Translations under genes and position numbers: made by a program
NCBI GenBank assembly: GCA_006503475.1
Contig: RSEH01000092.1
Coordinates: 94,598-158,597, forward strand
Direction: 5' to 3'
DNA length: 64,000 bases
Source: Stentor roeselii
Taxonomy: Eukaryota; Ciliophora; Heterotrichea; Heterotrichida; Stentoridae
The notes under the pieces: model-generated
What the model saw: only the letters and a program-made list of their open reading frames with translations
What the model was told of the DNA's origin: nothing
Databases searched by the model: none
Shown: positions 18,601 to 27,879 of the stretch, in pieces
Layout: each line of letters begins with the position of its first letter
Position numbering within the stretch: position 1 is the first letter of the stretch

Positions 18601-20067
18601 AATTATAAAGATGAATCGATAATGATCTTTATTCATATGAGCAAATTCATAAGCCAGATCACTCTTTCCAATTCCCCTCTCCCCATAAATCGTTAAAATA
18701 TTTGAAAATCCATGATTCCCAAAATCAGAAATCAATAATTTCTTCATTTTTTCCAATTCCTGTTCTCTTCCAAATAAAAGCTGATTAAAAAAATTGATCC
18801 TGATATTTGATCTCTCAAGGTAAAACTGATTCAAAACTTCACTCCTTTGAAAATAACTTAATCTAAAGGTAGTCCGAATATTTTGAGTTATACTATTAAC
18901 TCTATCTAAAGATTCCAAGACTCTATTCAAATGCCCTGTAATATTTTTATCTACCTTTTTGAGCTTTTCAATCATGAACATAACCCCAAGGATTCTGTCT
19001 CTAGAGAAATATTGAAGAGTCTGAATATCAAAATGTTGAAAAATTTTATTAATGATCTCAAGATTCAGTATTTGCTTTTTCATTATTTTCACTAGAAACA
19101 GTATAATTACTCCAAACTGCTGATCGACAGATGTTTTTAAATATTTGATGAGTTCTTCAGTTATCAACTCAAGTTGTTCATTGGTATAAAGGCCTGGATT
19201 TAATAAGTGGTCGAGACAGGCAGGAAGACTTTTATAGGATTTTTTCATAGTTTTTATCATGTTTATTAGGTGATTGTATCTTGTCTCCATGCTATCATCA
19301 GTATTTTCAATGCCAACAAAGGTATTAAACAAAATGATACATTCTTTGTGAAGTTTTTGCCACCAGTGTTTTCCTGAATTTATAGTCAATTTTTGAATTA
19401 CTTGAAGTTCTACTATTGTTGGGTATTCTTCTACTTTTGATAAATCTTTCAAAGACTTGATTTTATATTTTAGGTCAATGTTGTTGAAATTTTTCATGAG
19501 TGATTTCCGTTCAGATTCTGGGTAAATAGGTAAAGAGGAGATATGTAAAAATTTTCTTAATAGTCGAGCTACTTTTTGTCTTTCTTTAACTAAATTCTGG
19601 TTATTTAGGAAATTTTCTTTGATAAATGATGAATACAAGGTTTCAAATATCCAAGCAGGATTATCATAAGAAAAATATCCAACTTCCTTCAATCTCCTTG
19701 TACTATCCTTTGTTACTTCCCCCATTTCTAAGCCTTTCTTGATATCCTCAACTAATTCTTTAATTTCCTCTTTCCTCCCATTATTGATTACTTGTAATCT
19801 TTCTCTCGTTAAGTTAGGTCCTCCTCCTCTCAACCCTCTAGCAAAAGTTACAAATTTTCTCTTGAAGTCAACTTGGAAAATTCTGAGAAGCCAAAATGAT
19901 GGAATTGTTGAAAGCTCGGAGAAGTCCTTTACTGTCATGCCAAAAACCTTTGAAGTGAAGCACGAAAATTGATCTGATGAAACTATTGAAAAAACTTGAT
20001 CTTGATGCAGGAAGAGATTAATCTTGTATGAAGAAGGGTACTCGATAGGTACAGAGACTTTAAACAT
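15604..20067 (-). CDS. STAND-type NTPase with C-terminal TPR repeats (NLR-like layout)
   Basis: A 1487-aa protein. An N-terminal region of about 430 residues matches nothing I recognise (it includes the basic patch FARGLRGGGPNL). A P-loop GERGIGKS lies near residue 459, a Walker B-like LLLIIDDYQG near 532, and a sensor-like FIITCENL follows, the order seen in NB-ARC/NACHT STAND ATPases. The C-terminal half is a long array of TPR-type helices (about 800-1480). STAND proteins act as signalling switches, with repeats as the sensor and the N-terminus as effector. Its role here is unknown. The gene is markedly AT-rich, with many Asn, Ile and Lys. No intron was required. Confidence 0.82.
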   Translation of the reverse strand: MFKVSVPIEYPSSYKINLFLHQDQVFSIVSSDQFSCFTSKVFGMTVKDFSELSTIPSFWLLRIFQVDFKRKFVTFARGLRGGGPNLTRERLQVINNGRKEEIKELVEDIKKGLEMGEVTKDSTRRLKEVGYFSYDNPAWIFETLYSSFIKENFLNNQNLVKERQKVARLLRKFLHISSLPIYPESERKSLMKNFNNIDLKYKIKSLKDLSKVEEYPTIVELQVIQKLTINSGKHWWQKLHKECIILFNTFVGIENTDDSMETRYNHLINMIKTMKKSYKSLPACLDHLLNPGLYTNEQLELITEELIKYLKTSVDQQFGVIILFLVKIMKKQILNLEIINKIFQHFDIQTLQYFSRDRILGVMFMIEKLKKVDKNITGHLNRVLESLDRVNSITQNIRTTFRLSYFQRSEVLNQFYLERSNIRINFFNQLLFGREQELEKMKKLLISDFGNHGFSNILTIYGERGIGKSDLAYEFAHMNKDHYRFIFIIDASSNETVDSDMHYCFYHIINSENKENFKSISDYFHTCEEKLLLIIDDYQGFESLRSLYVMNPNIHFIITCENLFNISREYGKAIHLQGLDSRNSYSMMKNLLSIKIENTPLNQILNNNANSPSFIRLLSIFSNFKKIELSALQLNQIEDEFIHSSIKRICSEADQVFILKILKLLYSKTIREKLIEDIYLSYFTKAIEWKLSKYYLLSTLLVKKENDFWLIDRFILDKLPFKPDSELKKLVVLKLTELNLDVFNTSNWEIGFSYYKHALHLIKLDETDFFCNTFLEIFIVSFQFNILKLPIQDPANFFNKFQEIIENDYFTNDEKVLIITRISQLSINFKFFRTAKNYLEMIFNIIALDTFTDPKIQQFFYFNLAISCMKLSFFNEANIYFQRYSKLSNPINFRDELYFMYLGEFETECNRLENSENSLKQALEFAKLKPENELKLASILLRTAKLKLEQKSYQECRKLLKESIKNIKICKDFINPEYAEILQTTGILYFNKEKMKKSEKKLEESLEIQKKIFGLNHPGQGKVNFYLGKVHSRQNNIEKAEDYYKCCMINRASYINEYNCGEDEFLFEAGLNSFKRFKIDESFEKFSQLISSNRQNFQVSQAWLYIGKIQFIRSDYLSAINSFEKSLEILTGLNHDPVERFKVMLEFSKCFTIIGRFDESENCLNQIFEYLNNSDSDLVFKVSAYIEYGYLYFSKMALDKALNIFWECFSFIEKINNGSNDLLIALFHLRRGENYLLLDMNNECFNDLERCLMIRTAYLPSDHSEIADIHLVLGRYYLKTENYDKAENELSSCYNIRRSAEVNLETLKIYLELGNLYLLKSSKIKRDLMLNNQAIQLFHQFYNYSKEYFDYFRSYWRKEFDNLYLLMAKMAKSYGDLKFLDDNTLRSIQYYQYYLSIIDNMQGYELERSKAYAKLAKFYKITRNQNERERCLVECFKIIELNLVLLGNSFIRICKKIIKLYDAYEELNGNIDFYRMKLQQFQADMNN

Positions 20068-20924
20068 TTATAAAGGGATTTGGTTACTATAAATTGAATG
20101 GTTTTATAGATTAAATTGAAAAGGGGTTAGAATGTGAACGTTAAGCAAAATTTAAGGTTTTAAAGAGTTTTTAATTATTTTAATTTGATTATAGTTTTAT
20201 GTTTATCTTTGTAGATCATTTTTTAAGATAAACTTAAATTTTTGAGTATATAAGGAAGATATTCAAAATTACTCATTTGTAGGTAAGGCATGTATTTCGA
20301 AAGAGTAATATTTTAGAAATAGAGTTAAAATAGTTAATATTTATTTTTATATACTTTATTAGCTTATATAGTTCAATTAATCAATATTATCAGATGTACC
20401 TAACTCATACATAATTTAACTCTTAAAAATTAGCTATATTATTTATCATTTGGCTTAAAGATACAATGCTTATTGTCTTTCTTATTTATATACGAAGCCG
20501 AACTATAATAATACTCAATTTTCTTGAGAATTGAATAAATTTTCGCAAACTTGAGCCTAATGAATATATCTTATTCAGCCCTTAAGAAATTTATTTTGAT
20601 TTTTGATATTCTCTTTAAACTTTTTCGAATATAAAGTATAAAATTTGAATATGCATTATTTCTTCCTTGAGATATAAACCCTTAATTTAGTGGTTTAGTT
20701 TTAATCATAAATTTTTTTTATAAGTATGTTATTATTACATAGAAGATATTATATTTTTGGGAGGCTTAAGCTGCCCAACTTAGAGTAGCTGATGAAAATA
20801 GAAAATAGACTTACTGAAAACCCTGAAATTTTTTTCGAGTTTTCGAGTCGAGATTCATGATTCTTCTTCAATTTAGTTGTCGAGTATTGTTTGGTTTTCT
20901 GAACTGGTGAAAAAATGTTTATAA
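20068..20924. other. AT-rich divergent intergenic region
   Basis: 857 bases between divergent start codons. Very AT-rich, stops in every frame, no recognisable RNA gene. Its right end carries the short element shared with the next paralogue. Confidence 0.55.
20908..20924 (+). promoter_or_regulatory. Conserved start-proximal element of the secreted paralogue pair, copy 1
   Basis: TGAAAAAATGTTTATAA directly abuts the ATG. The second paralogue has the same element minus one T at 21960-21975, although the sequence further upstream is not conserved. It may be a core promoter or initiation context; the TATAAATG layout places a TATA-like string on the start codon. Confidence 0.5.
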
Positions 20925-21578
20925 ATGTCAAAATTCATAATAGCCCTTTTCATAGCATCAGTTCTGGCACAGACACCTCAGCCTCCTCTCTGGCCAAATA
21001 CATTTTGGCAGACCTTTAACGAGACGAAGATAACTCAAACAGGAAATCAATACGACACCGGCACTTACTACTACGGATACAGTACCCTTAACTATCGTCT
21101 AGACAGAACAAACGGGCGATACGACGCCTTCTGTGGAAACGGAGGTCCCTACGCGAACATTAACTACGCCTGCAACACCTACGTGGTGAACGGTAACAGA
21201 TTTTTGCATTTGCCTCAACAAAACTTTTGCTGTTTTTGTTGCAGTGCAGCAAACGGCTGTGGTGTTCTTAAGCCGACCTGGATGAGCGACTCGACTTACA
21301 TCGACACTGAAGTCAACAATGGTCAACAGTGTTATAAATGGAAGAAGGCTGGAGCGGCTGGAGACGATTATCTTTATGAAACTGTTGGAAGTGTACCTGT
21401 CAATAGAGTCACTGTCAGTATCCATGATAGTCCTTTTGATATCTTTGAGTTTGGACCGAGAAGCACGACTCTTCCTGCGGGAATATTCAACTTGCCGTCT
21501 ATTTGCACAGTCAACAACCCGTGCAATTGGGGAATTTGCCAGCAAACTAGACAATCAGGGAAAAATTTAGAAGAGTAG
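20925..21578 (+). CDS. Secreted Cys-rich protein, tandem copy 1
   Basis: A 217-aa protein with a signal peptide (1-15, MSKFIIALFIASVLA) and a mature Cys-rich domain. Hallmarks are FCGNGGPY, a CNTYVVNGNRFLHLPQ stretch, the cluster FCCFCCSAANGCG, YKWKKAG and the C-terminal LPAGIFNLPSIC. This resembles a family of small secreted proteins common in ciliates and algae and is loosely like ependymin-related proteins (CC cluster, late 'LP..F.LP..C'); that relation is tentative. Probably soluble in the secretory path, cortical granules or extracellular space. Followed by a paralogue on the same strand after 397 nt. Confidence 0.85.
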   Translation: MSKFIIALFIASVLAQTPQPPLWPNTFWQTFNETKITQTGNQYDTGTYYYGYSTLNYRLDRTNGRYDAFCGNGGPYANINYACNTYVVNGNRFLHLPQQNFCCFCCSAANGCGVLKPTWMSDSTYIDTEVNNGQQCYKWKKAGAAGDDYLYETVGSVPVNRVTVSIHDSPFDIFEFGPRSTTLPAGIFNLPSICTVNNPCNWGICQQTRQSGKNLEE

Positions 21579-21975
21579 TTAAGAAATTATATTCGATTTA
21601 TTTATTGATGATCTTTCTAAGAATTTAGAATGTATAAGTTGAATTTTTGCAAGAAAATAGAGGTTATAGGGAAATTTGAGGTGGGTTTTAAGAGATCGTG
21701 ATTGGGTTGAATGAAAAGATGGGAATTTACTTCAAAGATTAATTTTTAATTCGAAATTGTTTAATATAAAGATTTGTTTTAGGCTTAGCGCCAAACTGAT
21801 ATTTAACTTCTCAAAGTTTCAAATAGTGAGTTATAAAGAAGATAGATCAAAAATTTCCTCATATTCCCAAACACTTAAAAAAATCCTTTAATCCAATAAT
21901 CAAACCCTTATAAAATTCATCATTAAACTTTTACTGATTTTTCTGTATTCCAAACCTGTTGAAAAAATGTTATAA
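21579..21975. other. Intergenic region between the secreted paralogues
   Basis: 397 AT-rich bases with no gene visible. The last 16 bases (21960-21975) repeat the start-proximal element of the first paralogue. Confidence 0.55.
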
Positions 21976-22623
21976 ATGTCAAAACTATTGTTCGCTCTTT
22001 TCTTAGTTTCAGTTCTTTCCCAAACTCCTCAGCCTCCCGTCTGGCCGAATGTATTTTGGCAGAGCTTCAACGAGACAAAGGTAGGTCTCATCAGCCACCG
22101 CAACACCGGAACGTACTATTATTCGTACACCCAACTCGCATACAGAGTTGACAGAACAAACGGACGATACGACGCCTTCTGTGGAAACGGTGGTCCCTAC
22201 GCGAACATTGATTATGAATGCAACACCTACGTGGTGAACGGCAACAGATTTTTGCATTTGCCTCAACAAAACTTTTGCTGTTTTTGTTGCAGTGCAGCAA
22301 ACGGCTGTGGTGTTCTTAAGCCGACCTGGATGAGCGACTCGGCTTACATCGACACTGAAGTCAACAATGGTCAACAGTGTTATAAATGGAAGAAGGCTGG
22401 AGCGGCTGGAGACGATTATCTTTATGAAACTGTTGGAAGTGTCCCTGTCAATAGAGTCACTGTCAGTATCCATGATAGTCCTTTTGATATCTTCGAGTTC
22501 GGACCGAGAAGCTCGACTCTTCCTGCGGGAATATTCAACTTGCCGTCTATCTGCACAGTCAACACGCCGTGCAACTGGGGCTTCTGTCAACAGACAAGAG
22601 CTTCTACTAAAGTAAGTGAGTAG
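21976..22623 (+). CDS. Secreted Cys-rich protein, tandem copy 2
   Basis: A 215-aa paralogue of the gene at 20925 with the same signal peptide and Cys layout. The N-terminal segment after the signal (residues 30-60) and the last ten residues differ, while the centre is almost identical. 22243-22493 matches 21195-21445 with only two differences in 251 bases, including at silent sites, which indicates recent duplication or gene conversion. Function as for copy 1. Confidence 0.85.
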   Translation: MSKLLFALFLVSVLSQTPQPPVWPNVFWQSFNETKVGLISHRNTGTYYYSYTQLAYRVDRTNGRYDAFCGNGGPYANIDYECNTYVVNGNRFLHLPQQNFCCFCCSAANGCGVLKPTWMSDSAYIDTEVNNGQQCYKWKKAGAAGDDYLYETVGSVPVNRVTVSIHDSPFDIFEFGPRSSTLPAGIFNLPSICTVNTPCNWGFCQQTRASTKVSE

Positions 22624-22819
22624 TTTCAATCAAACTTTTCAAAAATCTTTAAACTTCTTGATTTTTCATTATATTCAAGGAAGATTTTCAAAAATCTTGA
22701 AAATTCTTCAATTTTGATTTATATTCAATTAAATTTTGGTGAATAGTACCTTTAATAAACATTGATATAACTTTCTCTTAGATCATCCAAATATTTTCTT
22801 CTATTGAATAAAACTAAAA

Positions 22820-24916
22820 ATGAGGCAAACCTCAGTTCTTTGCAAGAGTCTGATAGTTTCAGATATAAATTATAAATCACAGGACAAAATATTGAGTCTT
22901 CAAACTCTACTCTATGGAGTCTCAGTACTCAAAGTCTCATCCAAAGGCAAAGCTAATGAGAGAAGAATCTACCTGAACGAGCAGCACACGACAATCCTGA
23001 TGTGGGTATCCCACAAGAAAACCTCAAAAAACTCCTTCGTAAAACTCACCCACCTCCTCAAAATCGAGCGAAAACCATCTTCAAAGTCTTTTTCAAATTG
23101 CAAAAAAATTCCAGACCTCTCTAAAGTAGCGACTTTAACATTCAAAAAGAAAGTCTTAAGTTTAATTTTTTGCTCTGAAAGCGAATTAGTCCTGTTCCTC
23201 AGCGGGATCCACTTCATGATTGACGAAAAGATTTTATTTCAAAACAATCGAGTTAACACCCAAGAAGACGTTCAACACGAGATCTGGAATAAAGCCGATA
23301 AAGACCGAAATGCAGTTTTAAGTTTAGAAGAAATAAAAAAAATGATGGTTGACATGAACCTCCAAGCAAATCACACTCAAATCATTCAGCTTTTTCAAAG
23401 ATTCGACGGTAACCAGAACCAGTTAATAGAAAAACACGAGTTCGATGAAATGATTGAAGAACTTATGCAAAGACCTGAAATAGATGAAGTTTTTTATAAG
23501 TACTCTGGAGGTGATGACCAGATGTTAAGGAAAGAGTTTCATAAGTTTATTAAAGACTATCAGAATAAAGACAATTATAAAGAAATCTTTGATATTTTTT
23601 CAGAAGAGCTTGAAGGAAGTCAAAGAATGACCAGAGCAAAGTTTAGAAATTTTTTGTTGAGTCCGGATTTTAATAGTGTTACTCGACCTGAAAACTCGGA
23701 ACCTTGGATGGACATGAATCAACCTTTACCTCAGTATTTTATTGCTTCTTCTCATAATACTTATTTGGAAGGAAATCAACTCACTGGAGTTTCGAGTTCT
23801 AATCAGTATGCGAAAGTTTTGCTTGATGGATGCAGATGTGTCGAAATTGATACCTGGGATGGAGATGAGGAACCTAAAGTCACTCATGGACATACTTTGG
23901 TTTCTAATGTTTCGTTAAGGGATGTTATTGTTGAGATCAAAAACTCGGCTTTTGTGGTTTCGTCGTATCCTGTTATTTTGTCTTTTGAAAATCACTGCTC
24001 GAAAAGACAGATTAGTAAAATTGGTGAAATTTTAACGGATATTCTAGGAAATTCGATATTTGTACCTGTTGGCACTACCTGGCCAAGTCCAGAATCTCTA
24101 AAATACAAATTCATAATAAAAGCAAAGCTAAAATCAAAACACGAATCGGGGCCATTCGGAAGACTGATAGGTTTAAAAGGCTGTAAATTTTCACCAACTC
24201 AATCCATAACCGAGATCTCTTCAATAAAAGAGTCCCACATAAAAAAACTAGTCTCAAAGCACGGTTGTGGCGAGATGATAAAATTGTTAAGTGAAAGATT
24301 TATCAGAGTTTACCCGAAAGCATCTCGGATCGATTCAAGCAACTACAACTGCGTGGACCAGTGGATATACGGAGCGAACATCGTTGCAATAAACTATCAA
24401 AGCAGGGACTTATGGTGGCTTATTTACACGAACTGGTTCCTGGGAAATGGACGTTGTGGATATGTTTTAAAGCCTGACTTCATGAGGGACTCTTCGATTT
24501 TATTTGACTTTCATGGAGAGTCTTTTGAACACCCTTCTCTTGAACTGAATGTAAAAGTCATGTCTGCTTTTAACTTGCCGAAAAAAGATAATAGTTCGGA
24601 TATTGTTAGTCCTTTTGTTGAAGTTACTTTGATGGGCATTCCGAAGGACCAGGCTGTTCATCGCACTAGTCAAGTATCGAGGAATGGGTTTAACCCGATT
24701 TGGAAGGAAAGATTTAGTTTTCCTATTCGGTTGTATGAACTGGGTGTTTTGGTTTTTAAGGTTTTTACAGAGGATGATGAATTGCTTTGTATCAACTCGG
24801 TACCTTTATATTACTTGAATCCTGGAATTAGGAGTATTGCATTACTGGACTCGAAGTTTCGACCTGTTAATAATTGTGCTTTGTTATGTCAGTTCACGAT
24901 TAGTCCTTTAGAATAG
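22820..24916 (+). CDS. Phosphoinositide-specific phospholipase C, delta-like
   Basis: A 698-aa enzyme that cleaves PIP2 to IP3 and diacylglycerol at the inner membrane face. Domains: PH-like about 15-135, EF-hands about 150-285 (loops near 160-171 and 196-207), catalytic X box about 300-440, Y box about 455-565, C2 about 573-690. Active-site residues are visible: SSHNTYL (H312, N313), VEID (E342, D344), THGHTL (H356) and LSFENHC (E390), matching PLC-delta almost number for number. The Y box contains YGANIVAINYQ and GRCGYVLKP. It is the standard PLC-delta layout, about 60 residues shorter than the mammalian enzymes. The TPR gene follows after 9 nt. Confidence 0.95.
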   Translation: MRQTSVLCKSLIVSDINYKSQDKILSLQTLLYGVSVLKVSSKGKANERRIYLNEQHTTILMWVSHKKTSKNSFVKLTHLLKIERKPSSKSFSNCKKIPDLSKVATLTFKKKVLSLIFCSESELVLFLSGIHFMIDEKILFQNNRVNTQEDVQHEIWNKADKDRNAVLSLEEIKKMMVDMNLQANHTQIIQLFQRFDGNQNQLIEKHEFDEMIEELMQRPEIDEVFYKYSGGDDQMLRKEFHKFIKDYQNKDNYKEIFDIFSEELEGSQRMTRAKFRNFLLSPDFNSVTRPENSEPWMDMNQPLPQYFIASSHNTYLEGNQLTGVSSSNQYAKVLLDGCRCVEIDTWDGDEEPKVTHGHTLVSNVSLRDVIVEIKNSAFVVSSYPVILSFENHCSKRQISKIGEILTDILGNSIFVPVGTTWPSPESLKYKFIIKAKLKSKHESGPFGRLIGLKGCKFSPTQSITEISSIKESHIKKLVSKHGCGEMIKLLSERFIRVYPKASRIDSSNYNCVDQWIYGANIVAINYQSRDLWWLIYTNWFLGNGRCGYVLKPDFMRDSSILFDFHGESFEHPSLELNVKVMSAFNLPKKDNSSDIVSPFVEVTLMGIPKDQAVHRTSQVSRNGFNPIWKERFSFPIRLYELGVLVFKVFTEDDELLCINSVPLYYLNPGIRSIALLDSKFRPVNNCALLCQFTISPLE

Positions 24917-24925
24917 TTAAATTTT

Positions 24926-27865
24926 ATGTCGATCAGAGGTTTTTCTCCAATCATAGGTCTTTACCAAAAATCCAAACTAACAATTCAACCTCGATCCCAC
25001 AAGTCAGGCAGAACTCATTCCGAGAAAAAGTTCACTCCAAAGATAAACAAATCTTTTACATGCTACAACGAGCCAACTCCATCTCAATCAGCTTTAGAAA
25101 AATCCCGGTACATCTCATTCATGAACATCAAGTCACGAAACAAGTCCTTCAACAAATACAGAACCTTAAAGTCCAGTCCAAAGTTCATTCAAAACCCATT
25201 CAAAAAGGATTCCAACTCTTTCCTCCTCGAGAGAGCCGAGCAGTTATTTTCAGAGCAAAACACTTCAGAATCATTAGAAATTCTAGAAAAAGTCCTAAAA
25301 GACGACCCTTTATGTCCATCAGCGCTTTTACTTCGAGGAAAAATTAACACAAACCTGAAATTTTTCAAAGAAGCAATAAATGACTTAAGCATTCTTTTAG
25401 AAAATTACCCAAGTTTTGATAAAGCTGCTTTTGTTTTAATAGCGATGAACTTTGTCGCTCTTGGGGATTATTCAAATGCGGTAAGGAAACTAACGAAAGG
25501 AATTTCAAAATTTTCCAAGTTTAAAGAAGGACTCATGGCTCGAGGACAGTTGTTTAACCATCAGCAGATGTGGGACAAGGCAGCTGGGGACTTTTTGAAG
25601 GTGATTCAAATCCGCCCAGAAGAAGAAAACGCTTACCTCGGCCTTGCTGATGCTTTAACTGGACTGAAAGAACATGAAAAAGCCTTGAAAGTTTTAAAAT
25701 CAGGGAAAAAATCTTGTCTTTCTGCAAGTCTTCTTCTGAAAACTGGAAAAATCCAGTTGGAACTTAATCATCCTGAAAAAGCACTGAAAGCTTTCAATGC
25801 TGCCATCAAACTTTCCCCTCTTCAGGCAGAGATTTACTATCAAAAAGCTTTGGTTTACTTGAAAATTGATAACATGGCTGAAGCTGCTCTTTGTCTTGAA
25901 CAGGTCATCAAGTTTGACGTGGATAAAAGATTCACAGGTCCTGCCATATTTGACCTGGGCGCTATTAAAATCAAGCAAAAGGATTATTATGGAGCTATGC
26001 ACACCTTTCAAAGAGCGATGAACATGAAAGTTGAGATAAAACCGCAGAAATTACTTGAAAAGTACGTCGAGGCTGTACTTACTTTGATGAAACGCAAGTT
26101 TAAAGAAGGGGCTGCGGTACTTACGGATATTGTTAAGAAAAAACACCCTGTTTTGCAGGAGTATATTGGAAATTGCTATGCTTTTAGAGGATATGCTCAT
26201 GCTGCTCTTGAAATGCATGAAAAAGCGGTTCAGGATCTGCATAAAGCTAATAAAATTCAAAGTCTTGACTCGGCTTCTGAGTTTAATTTGATGATCTCTC
26301 AGGCACTTTTATTCTTTGAGAAAAAGAAAGACCAGAGCTTGATTCTTATTCAAAAAGCGAAGGAAATGTATAGTAAGAACCCCGAGCCTTATCTTATAGA
26401 GGCTTTTCTTTACTTTTCTTTAAAAAATCACTCGAAATGTGTGAACTTGTTGTCGACGGCAATTTCTTTAAAGCCAGGTGACAGTGATTTACATTTTTAC
26501 AGAGCTGTTGTTAATTATGAGGAAGGAAGACACTCTGAGTCCATACATGATCTGGACATCGCAATTGACAAGTCAGAAGAAAACAACTTATTTCACTACC
26601 TTTGCCGAGGGCTAAACTACGCTGGTCTCTGCATGTACCAAGAAGCTCTAAACGATTTTTCCGCAGTTCTTCAAATCGACCCCACCTTCTACAAAGCATA
26701 CAAATACCGAGGCCGTTGCGCATTTCTACAAGATGACATAAACCTAGCCTACACCGAATTCCAAAAGTTGTTATTCGAGCAACCAAACGACCCTCAAGCC
26801 CACCTTCAAGCAGGAGACCTTCTCCTTCTAAACAACTGCACAAAAGACGCTTTAAAAGCCTATAAAAACTCTTTATCCCATTCAAAAACCACAGAAGCCT
26901 TCATCCGAAGCATAAAATGTTTCTTGATAATGAACGACCTAAAAAAAGCCTCAGAAGAAGTAGCAGACCTTTTAACATTCGAGAACAACAAACAACTTCT
27001 CCAAGACTTCAACGTTTTAAAAGGTTTAGAACTGTTTGAAGCAGGTTTTTTCAAAGAAGCCTTGAAAGTTTTCAGTGAAATTTCAAAGGACGGTCTTGTG
27101 ATCTCTGCAAGAGAAGTTTCGAAGTTCCTGGCTTTGGGTTACTTCTACGCAGGGGACTTCAAACATGCAGTAAACCTGTTCAAAGAAAGGAAAAACGAGG
27201 AACTTGCGGATCAAGACGACTGCGGCTTCAACTTGGCTCTTTGTTATGCACAGATCGGACAATTCGAACTCGCAATCACTCATCTTAACGAACTGGCTTA
27301 TATCTCTTCAGGAGATGATAAAGCTAAAGTCCTTTACTTAATCGGCTTTCTACATCTTGGCCTTCAAAATGAAAACGACGGGAAAGATTTCATCAAAGCA
27401 GCGAAAAAAATGGGAAAAAACTTAAAAACTCAGGAAAATGATGAAATTGAACTTTTTCCTTTTGCTAGTAATAAAGAGTTTTCTTTGAAGTTTCCAGTGA
27501 TTTCATTGAAATTCGGGTTGAAAACTGTTAAAACAAGGCCGTCTTTTGGACTTCCTACTGTTGAACTTCCTGTTTTTGACTTCCCGGTTGACTTGGAGAT
27601 TGTGCAGCAGGTTTCACTTAAATCGATTAAATGTAAACCAGAAGCGCCTTGGCTTAATCGTGTTCAAGGAATGATTCAGTTCACTGACGAGGTCCAAGAA
27701 GTGCAAAGTGAAACTGCAACTGAGTCTATTGTTGACCAACAAGAAGAACCTGAAGAAGACGTCTTTGAAGACCATGAAAACTTCAAAAAATATCGAAGCG
27801 CTATTTGTCTTCCACGTCAGGAAAGTGATAAACTTTTTGAAAGTATGAGAGCTGCTTTGGAATAA
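24926..27865 (+). CDS. Large TPR-repeat protein
   Basis: A 979-aa protein. The first 95 residues are basic and Ser-rich, probably disordered; from about 98 to 800 there are roughly twenty TPR units (A-x-x-x-Y/F spacing, frequent 'A..A..I.L.P'). The C-terminal 150 residues are partly beta-like (repeated FPV/LPVFDFP) and end acidic. Such proteins scaffold complexes, often ciliary; no orthologue can be named. It starts 9 nt after the PLC stop and ends 14 nt from the convergent CSPP1-like gene. Confidence 0.8.
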   Translation: MSIRGFSPIIGLYQKSKLTIQPRSHKSGRTHSEKKFTPKINKSFTCYNEPTPSQSALEKSRYISFMNIKSRNKSFNKYRTLKSSPKFIQNPFKKDSNSFLLERAEQLFSEQNTSESLEILEKVLKDDPLCPSALLLRGKINTNLKFFKEAINDLSILLENYPSFDKAAFVLIAMNFVALGDYSNAVRKLTKGISKFSKFKEGLMARGQLFNHQQMWDKAAGDFLKVIQIRPEEENAYLGLADALTGLKEHEKALKVLKSGKKSCLSASLLLKTGKIQLELNHPEKALKAFNAAIKLSPLQAEIYYQKALVYLKIDNMAEAALCLEQVIKFDVDKRFTGPAIFDLGAIKIKQKDYYGAMHTFQRAMNMKVEIKPQKLLEKYVEAVLTLMKRKFKEGAAVLTDIVKKKHPVLQEYIGNCYAFRGYAHAALEMHEKAVQDLHKANKIQSLDSASEFNLMISQALLFFEKKKDQSLILIQKAKEMYSKNPEPYLIEAFLYFSLKNHSKCVNLLSTAISLKPGDSDLHFYRAVVNYEEGRHSESIHDLDIAIDKSEENNLFHYLCRGLNYAGLCMYQEALNDFSAVLQIDPTFYKAYKYRGRCAFLQDDINLAYTEFQKLLFEQPNDPQAHLQAGDLLLLNNCTKDALKAYKNSLSHSKTTEAFIRSIKCFLIMNDLKKASEEVADLLTFENNKQLLQDFNVLKGLELFEAGFFKEALKVFSEISKDGLVISAREVSKFLALGYFYAGDFKHAVNLFKERKNEELADQDDCGFNLALCYAQIGQFELAITHLNELAYISSGDDKAKVLYLIGFLHLGLQNENDGKDFIKAAKKMGKNLKTQENDEIELFPFASNKEFSLKFPVISLKFGLKTVKTRPSFGLPTVELPVFDFPVDLEIVQQVSLKSIKCKPEAPWLNRVQGMIQFTDEVQEVQSETATESIVDQQEEPEEDVFEDHENFKKYRSAICLPRQESDKLFESMRAALE

Positions 27866-27879
27866 TTTAATATTTGATT

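Noticed and set aside
20749-20931. 60-codon minus-strand frame upstream of the first secreted gene
   Set aside because: Short, low complexity and overlapping the start region of a well-supported gene; no homology pattern.
21099-22629. Long antisense frames (151 and 206 codons) opposite the two secreted Cys-rich genes
   Set aside because: They share both genes' sequence in the opposite strand and arise from codon bias; no signal peptide, domain or conserved start.
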